From: Avena insularis
Lineage: Eukaryota > Streptophyta > Magnoliopsida > Poales > Poaceae
NCBI GenBank assembly: GCA_023614405.1
Contig: CM042688.1
Coordinates: 71,100,253-71,164,252, forward strand
Reading direction: 5' to 3'
Length of the DNA stretch: 64,000 nt
Part shown: positions 1 through 10,796 of the stretch, one piece after another
Position numbering within the stretch: the stretch's first letter is position 1
Layout: each line of letters opens with the position of its first letter
The notes under the pieces: model-generated
What the model was told of the DNA's origin: nothing
The model's input: the letters and a program-made list of their open reading frames with translations, nothing else
Databases searched by the model: none
Position numbers and translations under genes: made by a program

Positions 1-97
1 TTCTTTACCCCGGCGTATGAGGAAAACATGCTACCATTCTTCTCCCCTCCAGTAGCGCTCTTCTACTCTCTAGACGTTTTTCTCATGTCAAACAACA

Positions 98-632
98 ACA
101 TAAACCTTCTAATTAATTGTCGAGATCCCAATTCCGCTTAATATTGCCTAGTTGTATCACATCTTTGCCATGTCATGCATCATATCATGAGCATGCCCAG
201 TCTTCTATCATAGTATTAAATAGCACATCCGGTGTTTTAGTGCTTTGCTTCTTCATGGATTAGAGAGTTGAGCTGATGCGAGCTTTGACCCATTCTTCAG
301 ATGTATCTTTGACTATGTTTCCCAGGCGAGCATTCTCCCCCTTTCTACCTATTTTGTATTTATAGTCTTTACTTCCTCTTGTTGATCTATTGCTATCCTT
401 GTTATCGATGCTTTAGTTTCTGTTCCATTTATATTCCCTACATCCTATATTGCCTTGGTCATCGCGTATTGCCTGTTGTTCTACTAGATAGTTGGTCTTG
501 AGAGGCGTAGTTGCTTGCTCTAGTGTTGCTTCGTGTCGCCAAGTCCCACCATTGTTGGGAGGTTGGCACATGCTTAATGGTGGAGATAATCATGGTTCTA
601 CTTACAACTTGATAAATAAATGGTAGAGGGAA
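98..632 (+). repeat. Relic 3' part of a long LTR (same superfamily as 45828-54365)
   Basis: This stretch reads forward like 54930-55453 and like the reverse complement of about 47270-47760 and 51920-52400, which lie inside the LTRs of the minus-strand element at 45828-54365. Shared landmarks are the AATTAATTGTCGAGA block near 112, the GCTTAATATTGCCTAGTTG block near 136 and the GGCACATGCTTAATGGTGGA block near 565. It is therefore a diverged LTR fragment in the plus orientation. No terminal TG/CA or target duplication is visible, and the left end runs off recognisable homology before about 98. Confidence 0.75.
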
Positions 633-689
633 TATTCTCTTTTGAGGAACCACCTCGTTTCATTTTATTTCTCAACCGAACACTAGAAC

Positions 690-1660
690 GACTCTCAGGT
701 TGCAGCACTCCAGAAAAATCCCTAAAGTATGCTTGGTGTTTATATTTTTTGCATCATCATGACATTATCATCGTGCATATGTTTGTCCTAAAAATATTTT
801 TGCCAAAGCTCTATTTTTGTTTTGCTAAATTCTCTCTCTTATTTCAAAATATTATTTGACTAAAAATATTTGCAAAATGAGTTTTGTTTTAGAAAAATAA
901 AAGATTTTTAAAACAAATATAGGGGAGGAAGCCATCGGCTAGGCCCAAAGGCCCAGCCAGCAGCTGGCCTACTACCCCCACAAACCCCAAACCCTAATCA
1001 CCCTACCCGTGAGCACCCACCCACGCACGCAACATACACAGCCGCAGCGCCCCACCTCGGACCCACCACGGCGCACGCGTCCATTCCCGATCCCCCACTT
1101 ACCCCATGATCCCCTCGAGCCATGTGCGCCTTCCCCCCAACCCGGCCCGTGCGCCGCCGCCAGGCCCCTCCCTACTACACCTCACCCTGCTGCCTCCCTT
1201 CTCCGAGCGGTCTCGTGGGCGCAGCTCCTCCCTGCGTAGGCACTGCTGCCACCTCGCTCCATCCTTTCCCTGCCCTACGAGCGTGTCCCTCCGCTGCCAG
1301 TGAGCCCCACGCGCCTCTCCCTTAGCCTCCACGAGCAGAGCCGCCGCCACCTCGTCTCTCTACGCCTAAGTCACCCCTCCTCCGGCTGTGCAGCTCGCCT
1401 CCGGCCTCTGCCCACCGTTGCCTCCCTGTCGCTAGAGCCCGATGCCCTCGACCTCCCCGTCTCGAGCCTCCTCCTCTGCCCTGCCATGTCACCACCCTGG
1501 CCCTGCGCTCGCCTCCCGCATCCTTCGCCCGGAACTCCGACATGGCCACTCCTCCCTCCGCCTACATCACCCTTGCGTTCATCTGGCCATGCTCGCGCCC
1601 TGCCGTGGTGCCATCGCCCTGGCCTAGTACCCGATGCATAGCGACACTGGGCTCCTTCCT
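690..1660 (+). repeat. Relic 5' part of a related LTR, with GC-rich segment
   Basis: About 750-1000 resembles the start of the 45828-54365 LTR read on the minus strand: a CATCATCATGAC stretch, AT-rich runs with TTTGCAAAA, then an 'aggcccaaaggcccagccag' block and the AAACCCTAA blocks near 985. It continues into a C-rich segment (1010-1650) equivalent to the G-rich 48400-49240 region. Open frames in the C-rich part exist on both strands with low-complexity Pro/Arg/Ser composition and are not credible proteins. Confidence 0.6.
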
Positions 1661-2206
1661 TGTTGCCCTACCGTTTGGCCTTGGATGGGTCTGTGAACGG
1701 AGAATATTATTTTGCGGCCCGAAAGTTGGGTCGCCCAGGCAACACGGTACCATAGTTCCCTGAAATCAGTCGGGATGACTACAGTTGGTGTGCCAAATAC
1801 TTAGAGGGTGTTTTTTGGTAGGAATTCAACTTTACGTTTTAATACAAAAAATTAGGCTAATGGCCGTCAAGTTGGGCCCTCCTATCAGTTCTCGCTGTTA
1901 TGTCGCTCCCATCGCTTAGGCGGGGTGGCTGTCACATAGGCTTGCAGTGTTGGCACAGTGGATAGGACAACACCCCCTGCCCAGTGTATTGACGTGACAA
2001 AACAGGGCACATGTATCGGTGTTATAATTATTTTTTGTTTACTCATAAGCTGGAACGGCCACCGCCACGCGTCTCTCCTTGGACTTCCGTCTCTGTCGTT
2101 AACCACTATCTTAAAAGCGCATTGACGGTTCCACCGTTCCGTTCCTCGCAGAAACCACTCTTCTTCTTCCTGTCATCTGTCTTCTTCCCGTCTTCTCCTT
2201 GCCGCC
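1661..2206. other. Intergenic; 5' flank of the exonuclease pseudogene
   Basis: No credible ORF. The last 100 bases before 2207 are pyrimidine-rich (TTCTTCTTCC-type runs), as in many plant 5' leaders, and end in GCCGCC directly before the ATG, a near-ideal plant initiation context. An AT-rich TTATAATTATTTTTTG stretch near 2014 could have been a TATA region, but this is not demonstrable. Confidence 0.4.
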
Positions 2207-3469
2207 ATGGAAGGTCGTCGCACTCTAGAGACAAGCTTCACTACCCATGACAATAAGAAGATAGACGTTGTCTACACCAATGAGGAGGAGACAGTGGTGT
2301 GTGTGTCCTGAGGATGTACGAGGGTTGGCTTGGGATAGATGAGGACAAGTTTGTGGGATTGGACCTCGAATACACCCTGGAGCACCCATATGAAGGGAGT
2401 GAAGTCGTCGTCGTTCAACTGGCCATGCGGAAACACGTCCTTGTCTACCACCTCTCCTGGTTTGTAGATCTGCTCTCTGTAGCTAACCGCTTTTAGGGTT
2501 TTCTCCTCTTTTTATTTATCCACTTGCTCATCTTGCAACTACTAGATTTTATTTAGGACCAAATAAATTATGACAAGACAATGTTGAGAGTCGTGATCTT
2601 GCATTTACTAAACTTTTCAAAATTAAATTCAGATGATGATCTTGCATTGACAAAATATTTGTAGTTACAAATTTTGGTGATGACAAACTACATACTTTCA
2701 GGACTGACAGGAATTGTCCGGCGCTGCGCCAGTTCCTTCTAGAAAAGGGAATTGTTTTCTGCACTGTCGACAAAACAACTAATTTTTCAAAATTTTATCA
2801 AGAGGGAATTATAATTCCTATGCACAACTGGATCGATATTCAGAGTCTTGTCAAGATCCTAGGGGGCTCGAGGAAGGATGGAATGGCATCACTCGCAACT
2901 AGAATCCTTGATGAGTCGTACGACAAAATGAAGGAAGATTTCCCAACGGATAGGCACGATTTCTAGGACGAGTGACCGTTGTCTGATATAAACCTGAAGT
3001 ATGCAGTCATAGATGCTTACGTGACCTACCAGCTATACAAGAAGATCCATTTTTTCTACGTTACCTCGTGTTTTGCCCTATTTGCAAGAGGGAAGACGAG
3101 CTTAGGGGAGCCCTTTGTAGAAAATGCAGAATAGCTGAGTTTGAAGCTGCATATGCAAAGAAAATGGTTGCATCTGAAGCAGCTGACAGGGAGACTACAG
3201 AAGCAGCTGAAAGAGAGCTTGCAGCTGAAGCTAAAGCAGCTGACGGAGAGGCTGCAACTGAAGCAGCAAACAGAGAGGCTGCATCTTCTAGCGAGAACAA
3301 TCAGGCCTGTGATGCACCGCTAATTGTGCCGCAGGATGCTGAAGATAGGGAAGCCAAGTCATATCTCAGGTGGGAAGAAGCATTTCGTGAGTTGTGGAGT
3401 ACCTGGAATGGTCGCAGTTGGTCGCCTAGGAACGATGGCAAGTGCCTCAAGTGGTCTGATGAGAAGTGA
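2207..3469 (+). pseudogene. Decayed DnaQ-like 3'-5' exonuclease (RNase H-fold) gene, two or more exons
   Basis: Plant proteins of this WRN-exonuclease-like type trim nucleic acid 3' ends. Exon 1 runs 2207-2459 (ATG in GCCGCCATGG) and holds the Exo I-type motif GLDLEYT; the intron is 2460-2701 (GT...CAG); exon 2 from 2702 contains FCTVDKT and the Exo III-type YAVIDAYVTYQLYKK. A terminal segment (3068-3469) has a CPIC...CRKC zinc-ribbon-like pair followed by an Ala/Glu-rich repeat and a stop at 3467-3469. Breaks: a 2-bp GT expansion in the GTGTGTGT run near 2288 shifts frame, in-frame TAG and TGA near 2967-2978 sit where Trp codons would fit (DF-stop-DE-stop-PL), and another shift separates exon 2 from the zinc-ribbon frame near 3065. 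Family assignment rests on motifs read by eye. No intact product is possible. Confidence 0.7.
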
Positions 3470-3939
3470 ATTAAATTTTACTTGTCAGGGTTATGTTTCT
3501 GTTTTGTGGAACTTAGTTAGCTTGTCAAGATGTCTAGCGCCTCAAGTGATAGTATTAAAATAAATTCACTTCTCTTTGTGTTATGTTTATGTATGTGTCT
3601 TGTAGCTTGTCAAGATGGTAGCTCGTTAACTGACAGTTTGAAAGAGTGCCCTTTTCCTCTCTCGCTAAACAGATATGTTTCATTTTGCCCAAATTGGTAG
3701 CAAATCTAGAGAAGATTATCACTTTGATAATTCGTTCCCTTTTGGACCTCTTTTTGCCTCCGATCAGGTAGCAAATCTAGAGCAGCAAATCACACCAGGC
3801 AGAATACATTCATTTAGAAAACAAAACAAATGTAGATATAGTTGTGCGCAGCTAAATAGGATATAGCGATAGAAAGTAGGTTACTTAACGAGGTTCGATG
3901 CATTCAGCCAGAAACAGGATATAGCTAGAAAGAAGCTGC
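3470..3939. other. Intergenic between convergent pseudogenes
   Basis: AT-rich sequence between the 3' ends of the exonuclease remnant and the minus-strand remnant. It contains two diverged copies of a TTGTCAAGATG-type phrase (near 3521 and 3607) and two of GTAGCAAATCTAGAG (near 3699 and 3769). No ORF or RNA gene was recognised. Confidence 0.5.
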
Positions 3940-4847
3940 TTAGCAGTAGCAGCAGCCGCCGCAACTGTAGGCACATCCTGCAAGCGCCCGCGCCCCCGCC
4001 TCCTCCCTCCGGCGCTTCCTCCACTCCTTGTTTCCCAGTCCCTTGATCTTGGGGGCCTTGGGCCTGATTGGAGGCATGCGACCATCTTTGATGGCCACCC
4101 GCTGGAGGTTTCGGAGGTGAATGCCAAGAGCCCGGTGTTCAGCGATGTAGGCATTGATGTTCATGGTATTGCGCTCGCCGCCTTCATGGATGCCGGAGCC
4201 CGAGGCCTCTGCATGCTTCAGTAAGGAGTTGAAGTCGGTGCCGACGAGACTCACCCAGCCGAAGGCGATCCTTAAAAGGGCAGCGCCGGAGCCGTCAAGA
4301 AGGCGTTACTAGCGTCCACGGCCTCCATGACTGACGAGTCTTGGTGTGGATGGACTCGTCATCACTACAGACGTTGCTACCGGAAAACTATTGGAAGAAA
4401 AAGGAAAATGGGGGAGTAGATGCTGTTAGAAGATCGAGCAATCAAAATGCGAACAAGCGAATCCTAATAAACCAAGATCTAGCATCCAACGATGGGAACG
4501 GTAGAAGAACCAGGGGAGGGGAGCAAACCCTAGTTACCTCCGACCATGGGTCGTCGATGCCGGTGTCGTAGGGGTTCAGCGGAGTGATGTACTTATCTGG
4601 ATCGTACGTGCCCAAGAAGTGCTTGATATGCTTGTGACCGGCGAGGGCCTCCTCGCTGGGGCTCCTCTTGGCCCGTCTCAGAAGCGAGGGGCACGACGGG
4701 AACGACGGCTGCCATCGATGGCTCGACTGGGGCCTGGACAGGGACAACGACTGCTTTCAACATATCGAGGGGGACCGGCGAGCAGACAAGGGCCTCCTCG
4801 CCGGCAGCCTCGGAGGCGACGATGGCCACCTTATCCTCCTCCACCAT
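3940..4847 (-). pseudogene. Decayed two-exon grass gene of unknown function
   Basis: I do not recognise the product. On the minus strand an ATG at 4847-4845 starts an acidic, Val/Pro/Ala-rich segment (MVEEDKVAIVASEAAGEEAL). It shifts frame near 4690-4640 into KHIKHFLGTYDPDKY...GIDDPWSE, followed by a good donor GAG|GTAACT (exon end 4538). A second exon below about 4330 reads FGWVSLVGTDFNSLLKHAEA and ends in a basic tail (KEWRKRRREE) with a Cys-rich C-terminus, stop at 3940. Within exon 2 a one-base shift near 4280 is needed to join MEAVDASNAFL to DGSGAALLRIA. Two frameshifts in otherwise clean, codon-like text argue for a recently decayed gene rather than a chance ORF. It converges with the exonuclease remnant. 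Confidence 0.55.
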
Positions 4848-5780
4848 CGCCGGCGTGGACGGGGTATTCTCGTGAGTTTGTGGGTGCTGGTGGGATAGTG
4901 GAGAGGGTTGCGTGGGGAGAGTGAGCGAGAGTGAGAGTGGGTGTGCGGAGATGGGCTCTGTAGTTAAGGTGGATGGAAGCAAGGCACGTTTCGTTGCACC
5001 ACCGTGCAACACGCTGTGCAGTCTACTGCACCGCGCACCGCGACACGCGCATGGTACGTCACGTTTTTTCCTAGGCCATGCATGGCAGTTCTGTATTGAG
5101 CCACATGCAAAGGGCATATACACAATTTCTATGTACGAAGTTTGACACGGCCCTAAAATTGGCGATAGTTAAAAGTGGAAATGTAGAGGGGAAGGTAGGT
5201 GGCTATACGGCGAGATTTGTGGGGTTGTGCTAGATCGGGTAGAGGGATGTGTTGATGGCTACGAGGGACTCGATGAAGGCAGGGCCCAGTTGGAAGTGAG
5301 ATTGAGAGCCGCTGCGTAAACAATGGGATATGTCTTATTAAAATCAAGTGGCAATAAATTGCCGCTGTCCATCGACGACAGTGCACTCGATGACGCATGT
5401 GTTGTGGCGTAGTAGTAGCAGCAGTATGCTTTTCAGACTTGATTAAACATGACATGACCGCTCGATGACTTTTTTAATGGACGGCTTCGTGTTCCTTATT
5501 ATAGAAGTCTCGCTAAGGGAGACGTCCGTGATGTCTAACGCTGTACTGTGAAGGGCAAGACGTGTACAACGATCATTGTTGGATCGCACAGAATCAACGG
5601 TTGGTGCACACGATCCGTGTGAAAACTATGACAACCAATCAGGGAGTAGAAGACAGAGTGAGCACATGTTTGGGCTTCTACGTAAGATAGAGAGAGGGGG
5701 CAAAACTGAGTAGTGTCAAAAAACCAAGGGCAAAACTGAGTAGTATAAAAATGGAAAGTGAGTGTCGTGTACAATGAAAT
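4848..5780. other. Intergenic; upstream of the minus-strand remnant
   Basis: No gene recognised. The only structure is a 17-bp direct repeat, GGGCAAAACTGAGTAGT, at 5698-5714 and 5728-5744 (30-bp period), just before the minisatellite begins. Short ORFs here have no family-like features. Confidence 0.5.
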
Positions 5781-7620
5781 ACATGGATCAACGTATGGCA
5801 TTGCATGTCAGTTCTTCTCACAAACCACATAAGGATACACCAGTGTCATTGCATGCGTGTTCTTTTCATGAACCACACCCAGTGTCATTGCATGTGTGTT
5901 CTTCTAAACAAACCACATATGGATACACCAGTGTCATTGGATGTCTGTTCTTTTCATGAACCACATAAGGATCCACCAGTGTCATTGTATGTCTGTTCTA
6001 TTCATGAACCACACCCAGTGTCATTGCATGTGTGTTCCTCTAAACAAACCACACATGGATCCACCTAGTGTCATTCCATGTCAGTTCTTCACACAAACCA
6101 CACATGGATCCACCAGTGTCATTGCATGTGTGTTCTTCTCATGAACCACAGCCAGAGTCATTGCATGTCTGTTCTTCTCACAAACCACATAAGGATCCAC
6201 CAGTCTCATTGCATGTGTGTTCTTCTAAACAAACCACATAAGTGTCCACCAGTGTCATTGCATGTCTGTTCTTTTCATGAACCACACCCAGTGTCATTGC
6301 ATGTGTGTTCTTCGAAACAAACCACCTAAGGATCCACCAGTGTCATTGCATGTCTGTTCTTTTCATGAACCACACCCAGTGTCATTGCATGTGTGTTCTT
6401 CTAAACAAACCACATAAGGATCCACCAGTGTCATTGCATGTCTGTTCTTTTCATGAACCACACCCAGTGGCATTGCATGTGTGTTCTTCTAAACAAGCCA
6501 CATAAGGATCCACCAGTGTCATTGCATGTCTGTTCTTTTCATGAACCACGTAAGGATCCACCAGTGTCATTGCATGTCTGTTACTTTAAACAAACCACAC
6601 ATGGATCCACCTAGTGTGATTGCATGTCTGTTCTTTTCACAAACCACACATGGATCCACCCGTGTCATTGCATGTGTGTTCTTTTCATGAACCACAACTA
6701 GAGTCATTGCATGTGTGTTCTTCTAAACAAACCACACATGGATCCACCTAGTGTGATTGCATGTCTGTTCTTTTCACAAACCACACATGGATCCACCTAG
6801 TGTGATTTCATGTCTGTTCTTTTCACAAACCACACATGGATCCACCAGTGTCATTGCATGTTTGTTCCTTCCACAAACCACACATGGATCCACCAGTGTC
6901 ATTGCATGTCTGTTCTTTTCATGAACCACACCCAGTGTCATTGCATGTCTGTTCCTCTAAACAAACCACACATGGATCCACCTAGTGTGATTGCATGTCT
7001 GTTGTTCTCACAAACCACACATGGATCCACCAGTGTCATTGCATATGTGTTCTTCTCGTGAACCACAGCCAGTGTCATTGCATGTATGTTCTTCTCACAA
7101 ACCACACAAGGATCCACCAGTGTCATTGCATGTGTGTTCTTCTCATGAACCACAGCCAGTGTCATTGCATGTCTATTCTTCTCACAAACCACATAAGTAT
7201 CCACCAGTGTCATTGCATGTCTGTTCTTCTCACAAACCACACATGGATCCACCAATGTCGTTGGATGTGTGTTCTTCTCATGAACCACACATGGATCCAC
7301 CAGTGTCATTGCATGTCTGTTCTTTTCATGAACCACAACTTGAGTCATTGCATGTCTGTTCCTTCCATAAACCACATATGGATCCACTAGTGTCATTGCA
7401 TGTCAGTTCTTTTCATGAACCACACCTAGTGTCATTGCATGTCCATTCCTCTAAACAAACCACACATGGATCCACCTAGTGTGATTGCATGTCTGTTCTT
7501 TTCACAAACCATTCATGGATCCACCAGTGTCATTGCATGTGTGTTCTTCTCATGAACCACAGCCAGTGGCATTGCATGTATGTTCTTCTCACAAACCACA
7601 CACGGATCCACCAGTGTCAT
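5781..7620. repeat. Minisatellite block A (39/48/49-bp units)
   Basis: Tandem units share the core GTGTCATTGCATGT followed by NTGTTC and a variable half. Variants include TTTTCATGAACCACACCCA (39-bp unit), CTTCTCACAAACCACACATGGATCCACCA-like ends (48 bp) and CTTCTAAACAAACC ends with AAGGATCCACCA (49 bp). Most units carry GGATCC. The first recognisable half-unit (ACATGGATCAACG) is at 5781. The block is cut at 7620 by insertion of the Tat element, and the array resumes at 20227. Long ORFs on both strands are a by-product of units with lengths divisible by three. Confidence 0.95.
7616..7620. repeat. Target-site duplication GTCAT, left copy
   Basis: GTCAT immediately precedes the 5' LTR and is repeated at 20227-20231 right after the 3' LTR. 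The five bases belong to the minisatellite core (GTGTCATTGC), and joining the flanks restores a normal repeat unit. Confidence 0.93.
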
Positions 7621-8131
7621 TGTTGGGGATATACTTTTCGGGTATGCTCATAGTTCCTCACTGACCAGGGTGGCCCACTTCGGGTTAGAGCATTGCTTCA
7701 CGGGTGGCCCAGTCAGGGAGACAGACGGAGTGCAATCCGGCTACGGGAAGGCCCAGAAGACTTACCGACTTAGGCCCATAATGTTACTTGTAGTTCAAGA
7801 TGTACTCTGTAACCGACTCTTAGTCATAGCCGGATAGATCTCTCTTGTAAACCCTAGGCCGGATATCAATATAAGCCGTCCTAGGGAGAGCCTTTAGGGC
7901 ACACCAACATTTTAGACCTTCAACTCGCACAGGAGAAACCTTTGTAACCCATATTCCGGCTCTGCCGTATTACTGGATTGCTAGCAGGAGTAGGATCCGT
8001 CCAAAGCTGGCGGATTCGAACCTGGGTAAACTTGTGTGCTCACCGTCCCGGAACACCGTACATCTCACACCCTTCTCTTCCGCACGCCTCGAGGACCCCC
8101 TCATGGCGTACTTGTCATCAATCTGATGACA
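7621..8131 (+). repeat. 5' LTR of the Tat element
   Basis: 511 bp starting TGTTGGGGATATACTTTTCG and ending ATCTGATGACA, matching 19716-20226 along its whole length without indels. It contains a TATA-like box at 7867-7875. Confidence 0.95.
7867..7875 (+). promoter_or_regulatory. TATA-like box of the 5' LTR (CAATATAAG)
   Basis: CAATATAAGCC sits in the middle of the LTR. The 3' LTR has CTATATAAG at 19962-19970, the better TATA consensus, so the 5' copy has lost one position. Its location fits a U3/R boundary. Confidence 0.55.
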
Positions 8132-8133
8132 GT

Positions 8134-8151
8134 TGGCGCCCACCGTGGGGC
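8134..8151 (+). promoter_or_regulatory. Primer-binding site of the Tat element
   Basis: TGGCGCCCACCGTGGGGC begins two bases after the 5' LTR. A TGG-initial 18-mer here is the usual minus-strand primer site. I do not assign the tRNA species. Confidence 0.75.
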
Positions 8152-8225
8152 AAGTGAGCTTCAGATCTGCGTTCCGAGCGGAATCTACAAGAATCGGAAT
8201 CGGCGAGACTATCGTCGTCGGTCGC

Positions 8226-9536
8226 ATGCTCTACGCCAGTGATGTCCCTCTCATCATTCTCGACGAGACTTGGATTTCGGCTAAGGAGGCCGTGACTGCC
8301 TACACAATCATGTCCTTTGGCGAGATCGATGTTTACATCGGTTTCGTTGAAACTGCCCAACCCACCCCAGCGGTGATGATAGAGGCAGAAGAATCTTCTG
8401 GGTACCCTTTGTCCGCCGAGGCGGCAGAGTTCCGGATCTCAGAAAACCCTAATCCCACCCAGCTCGCACCAGTTGCGGAGATAGTGGAGAAATCCGAGCC
8501 TGAAGAAGACCTAGCGGTCCAAGTCGAATCTGGAGTGGATCTCCCTGGAGGAGCCGAATCCCAGATCGACCCACCTATGGAAGTCGAAATCCAGGAGGAG
8601 CATATCAGTGACACTAACTCCGGCTCTGATGATGCCGGGACAGACAAACCTTTCCTAAGGTACACATTACGATGTATGATACTGCAAGGCGAAAGCGTAG
8701 ATGCAATTCTCGAGACCATCAAAAGTTTCGACATGGCTGATCGTGAAAGCCGCAGGTACCTCAGGAAGCACGCGTCGCACTTCGTCGGATATGTGCGATC
8801 CGGATCCAGCTCTGCCGATGCTGGAGAAAACACCGACTCGATGCTGGAGGCAATTGGAACAAACGCCGACATACCCACATCCTCGGATGAATCGATGACG
8901 TCGGCAGATTTCCGAAAGTTCTTTGCGGAATATGAAGAGGAGTATAACTCCAAAACTATAGAAGAAGGAGAAGCCATGGATGAAGGATCCGGGGAACACT
9001 CTCCCAAAACGAAGGATGACAAGGACGTCGGAGATAATCCAGAGGTCCAGATGTCCGAAAGTACCGATCAGAGCTTGACTCTGGGAAACGGACCCAAAGT
9101 CGTCTTTGCTACTGGTGTTGCCAAGAAGACAAAGAAGAAGAACAAGAAAAACAAGACCCCGGCAAAAGACCCTCTGGCTAAGGAGGTGATTGCCGAGGAA
9201 TACGAAGAAGACTCGGATGGAGCACTTATCCCAGACGAGCCGAAAAAAGAAGAATCGGTGGATGGATACGTGATCACCGAAGGTGCGCGTAAACTCATCA
9301 ATGCTGCATTAACCACACCTCTCCCTACAGCTGCAGAACTTACTGCAGATGAGCTGGATGAAAGGGCCCAAGCCCTAGAAGCGCGTCGTCAACAACTCCT
9401 CGATGAAGCCAAAAACATCGAGGTGGAGAAGAAATGCATGGCAACTAAGGACTACATGTCTCGGTTGCACCAGAAGACACGGAAACGTCACACCAATGAC
9501 AACGGTTCCCAGCGTCTGCGTCCTTTTCAGAGATGA
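8226..9536 (+). CDS. gag: Gag N-terminal region of the Tat element
   Basis: Open frame of about 436 residues from the ATG at 8226. The frame is open back to the primer-binding site, but no earlier ATG is in frame. The product is strongly acidic through the middle (EPEEDLAVQ, EEYEEDSDG), with a lysine-rich patch KKTKKKNKKNK near two-thirds of its length and a C-terminal region rich in Glu/Arg. It lies directly after the primer-binding site, the position of gag in Tat elements, which have long poorly conserved N-terminal gag parts. It stops at 9534-9536; the following 440 bases to 9980 have only short frames, so this ORF is separated from the gag core by decay. No catalytic motif is expected or seen. 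Confidence 0.6.
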   Translation: MLYASDVPLIILDETWISAKEAVTAYTIMSFGEIDVYIGFVETAQPTPAVMIEAEESSGYPLSAEAAEFRISENPNPTQLAPVAEIVEKSEPEEDLAVQVESGVDLPGGAESQIDPPMEVEIQEEHISDTNSGSDDAGTDKPFLRYTLRCMILQGESVDAILETIKSFDMADRESRRYLRKHASHFVGYVRSGSSSADAGENTDSMLEAIGTNADIPTSSDESMTSADFRKFFAEYEEEYNSKTIEEGEAMDEGSGEHSPKTKDDKDVGDNPEVQMSESTDQSLTLGNGPKVVFATGVAKKTKKKNKKNKTPAKDPLAKEVIAEEYEEDSDGALIPDEPKKEESVDGYVITEGARKLINAALTTPLPTAAELTADELDERAQALEARRQQLLDEAKNIEVEKKCMATKDYMSRLHQKTRKRHTNDNGSQRLRPFQR

Positions 9537-9979
9537 GATGGGGAAGTCACGGAAAGATAGCAAAGGAGATTGGGTATACCCAACCCCAGTATAGAATACC
9601 GTGGCGGCCCGAGAAATTCTATCGGCTAATCCAGGACCAGAGGAGATCCATTTGGGTATCAAGCTACTCAACAAGGGACTGGAGCAGCAAAAGGTCGCCC
9701 TATAAGGAAGTCAAAAACTGATCTCGGATTCTGACCAATGTCGCACAGATCCGGCATGGCGCAATAAGACCCATCACGTCCGGGAAGCGATATCGCCTTA
9801 ACGCCAGGAAGACAATTATTCAAGAACCAGATCGTCAAGACAGCACTACAAGACCACGCGCAACTAGAGCAATGTTGTTCCAGCGGCCGAAAAAGACGCC
9901 ATTGATGCACTGAATCCGAGAATCTAACGATCGAAGGGGAGAAGATAAAGAGAAACGACGGGAGGAGGATCGTCAAAAA

Positions 9980-10796
9980 ATGCCACCTCCTAAATATACG
10001 AGCCGTCCGGCTGATCCTCACCGTGGTGGGAATGACAGACGAAGGAACGACGGAAACCACGCTGGAACAAGCCGGCAGGGGGCTCGCCGTAGTCAAGATC
10101 CTTCCCGGAACCGGAATAATATCGCTCCGAACGGAGGCCGGCAATCGGCCGGAAACTATCCAGCTGCACCACCCTCTCCACCACACAGTCATCACAACGG
10201 CTCCCATGGAGGGCAAGGAGGACGACATGGCGGAGGAGGTGGTGGCAGAAGCCAAAGTCCGCCTCCAAGGCACCGTAGCCACAGCCGACATTTGGGACGA
10301 TCTCTATCCCCGAACGACACAAGGCACAGGATCAATTCCAACATAGAGGCGCGGCGCTTTGAAAACGATGACATGTACGTGGGCCCAAAGTGCTCCGGAC
10401 CATGCATCAGAGCTACAAGATTCCCGGAAGGATTTGCTATCTCAAGGCACATCCAAGCCTATGACGGCATTGCTCGGCCAGACACTTGGTTATAGGATTT
10501 TTTCCAAGCTTGCTGCATCGCCAAAGGCGGAAACAGCCTGGTCGCAACCCGATATCTCCCACTTATGTTGCGGAAGACGGCACGATCATGGCTCAATGAA
10601 CTTCCGGAGAACACCATCCATAACTGGTATGACATGCAAAGTGCGTTCTTTCGTAATTTCGAAGGCACATATCGGAGGCCCTGTTGTGGAGACCTACAGC
10701 GTGCACCGAAGCCGGAGAAACTTGCCGAGATTATCTCGGATGATGGATCGACACCAAGAACTCCTGTGAAGGAGTAAACGACCAAACCACGATTGA
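9980..10796 (+). pseudogene. gag: Gag core of the Tat element, interrupted
   Basis: The first part (9980-10495) is Arg/Ser/Gly/His-rich (RSQSPPPRHRSHSRH) and leads into the start of a retrotransposon gag core (PEGFAISRHIQAYDG, then PDTWL). An in-frame TAG at 10493-10495 follows Trp-Leu. The same frame then continues with DFFQACCIAKGG and the characteristic ARSWLNELPENTIHNW...F segment (10496-10680). Between about 10680 and 10745 the frame shifts, and the next frame reads WIDTKNSCEGVNDQTTIEAF, continuous with the protease segment. Capsid function is inferred from this pattern and position. Confidence 0.75.

Noticed and set aside
1009..1641. Overlapping Pro/Arg/Ser-rich ORFs on both strands in C-rich DNA
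   Set aside because: Low-complexity translation of GC-rich LTR-type sequence; equally open in several frames and homologous to non-coding LTR segments at 48.4-49.2 and 53.0-54.0 kb.
8333..9022. 229-codon minus-strand ORF over gag
   Set aside because: Shadow of the sense gag frame (Ser/Ile-rich reverse of an acidic protein); no family features, unlike the spliced antisense gene at 16-19.3 kb.
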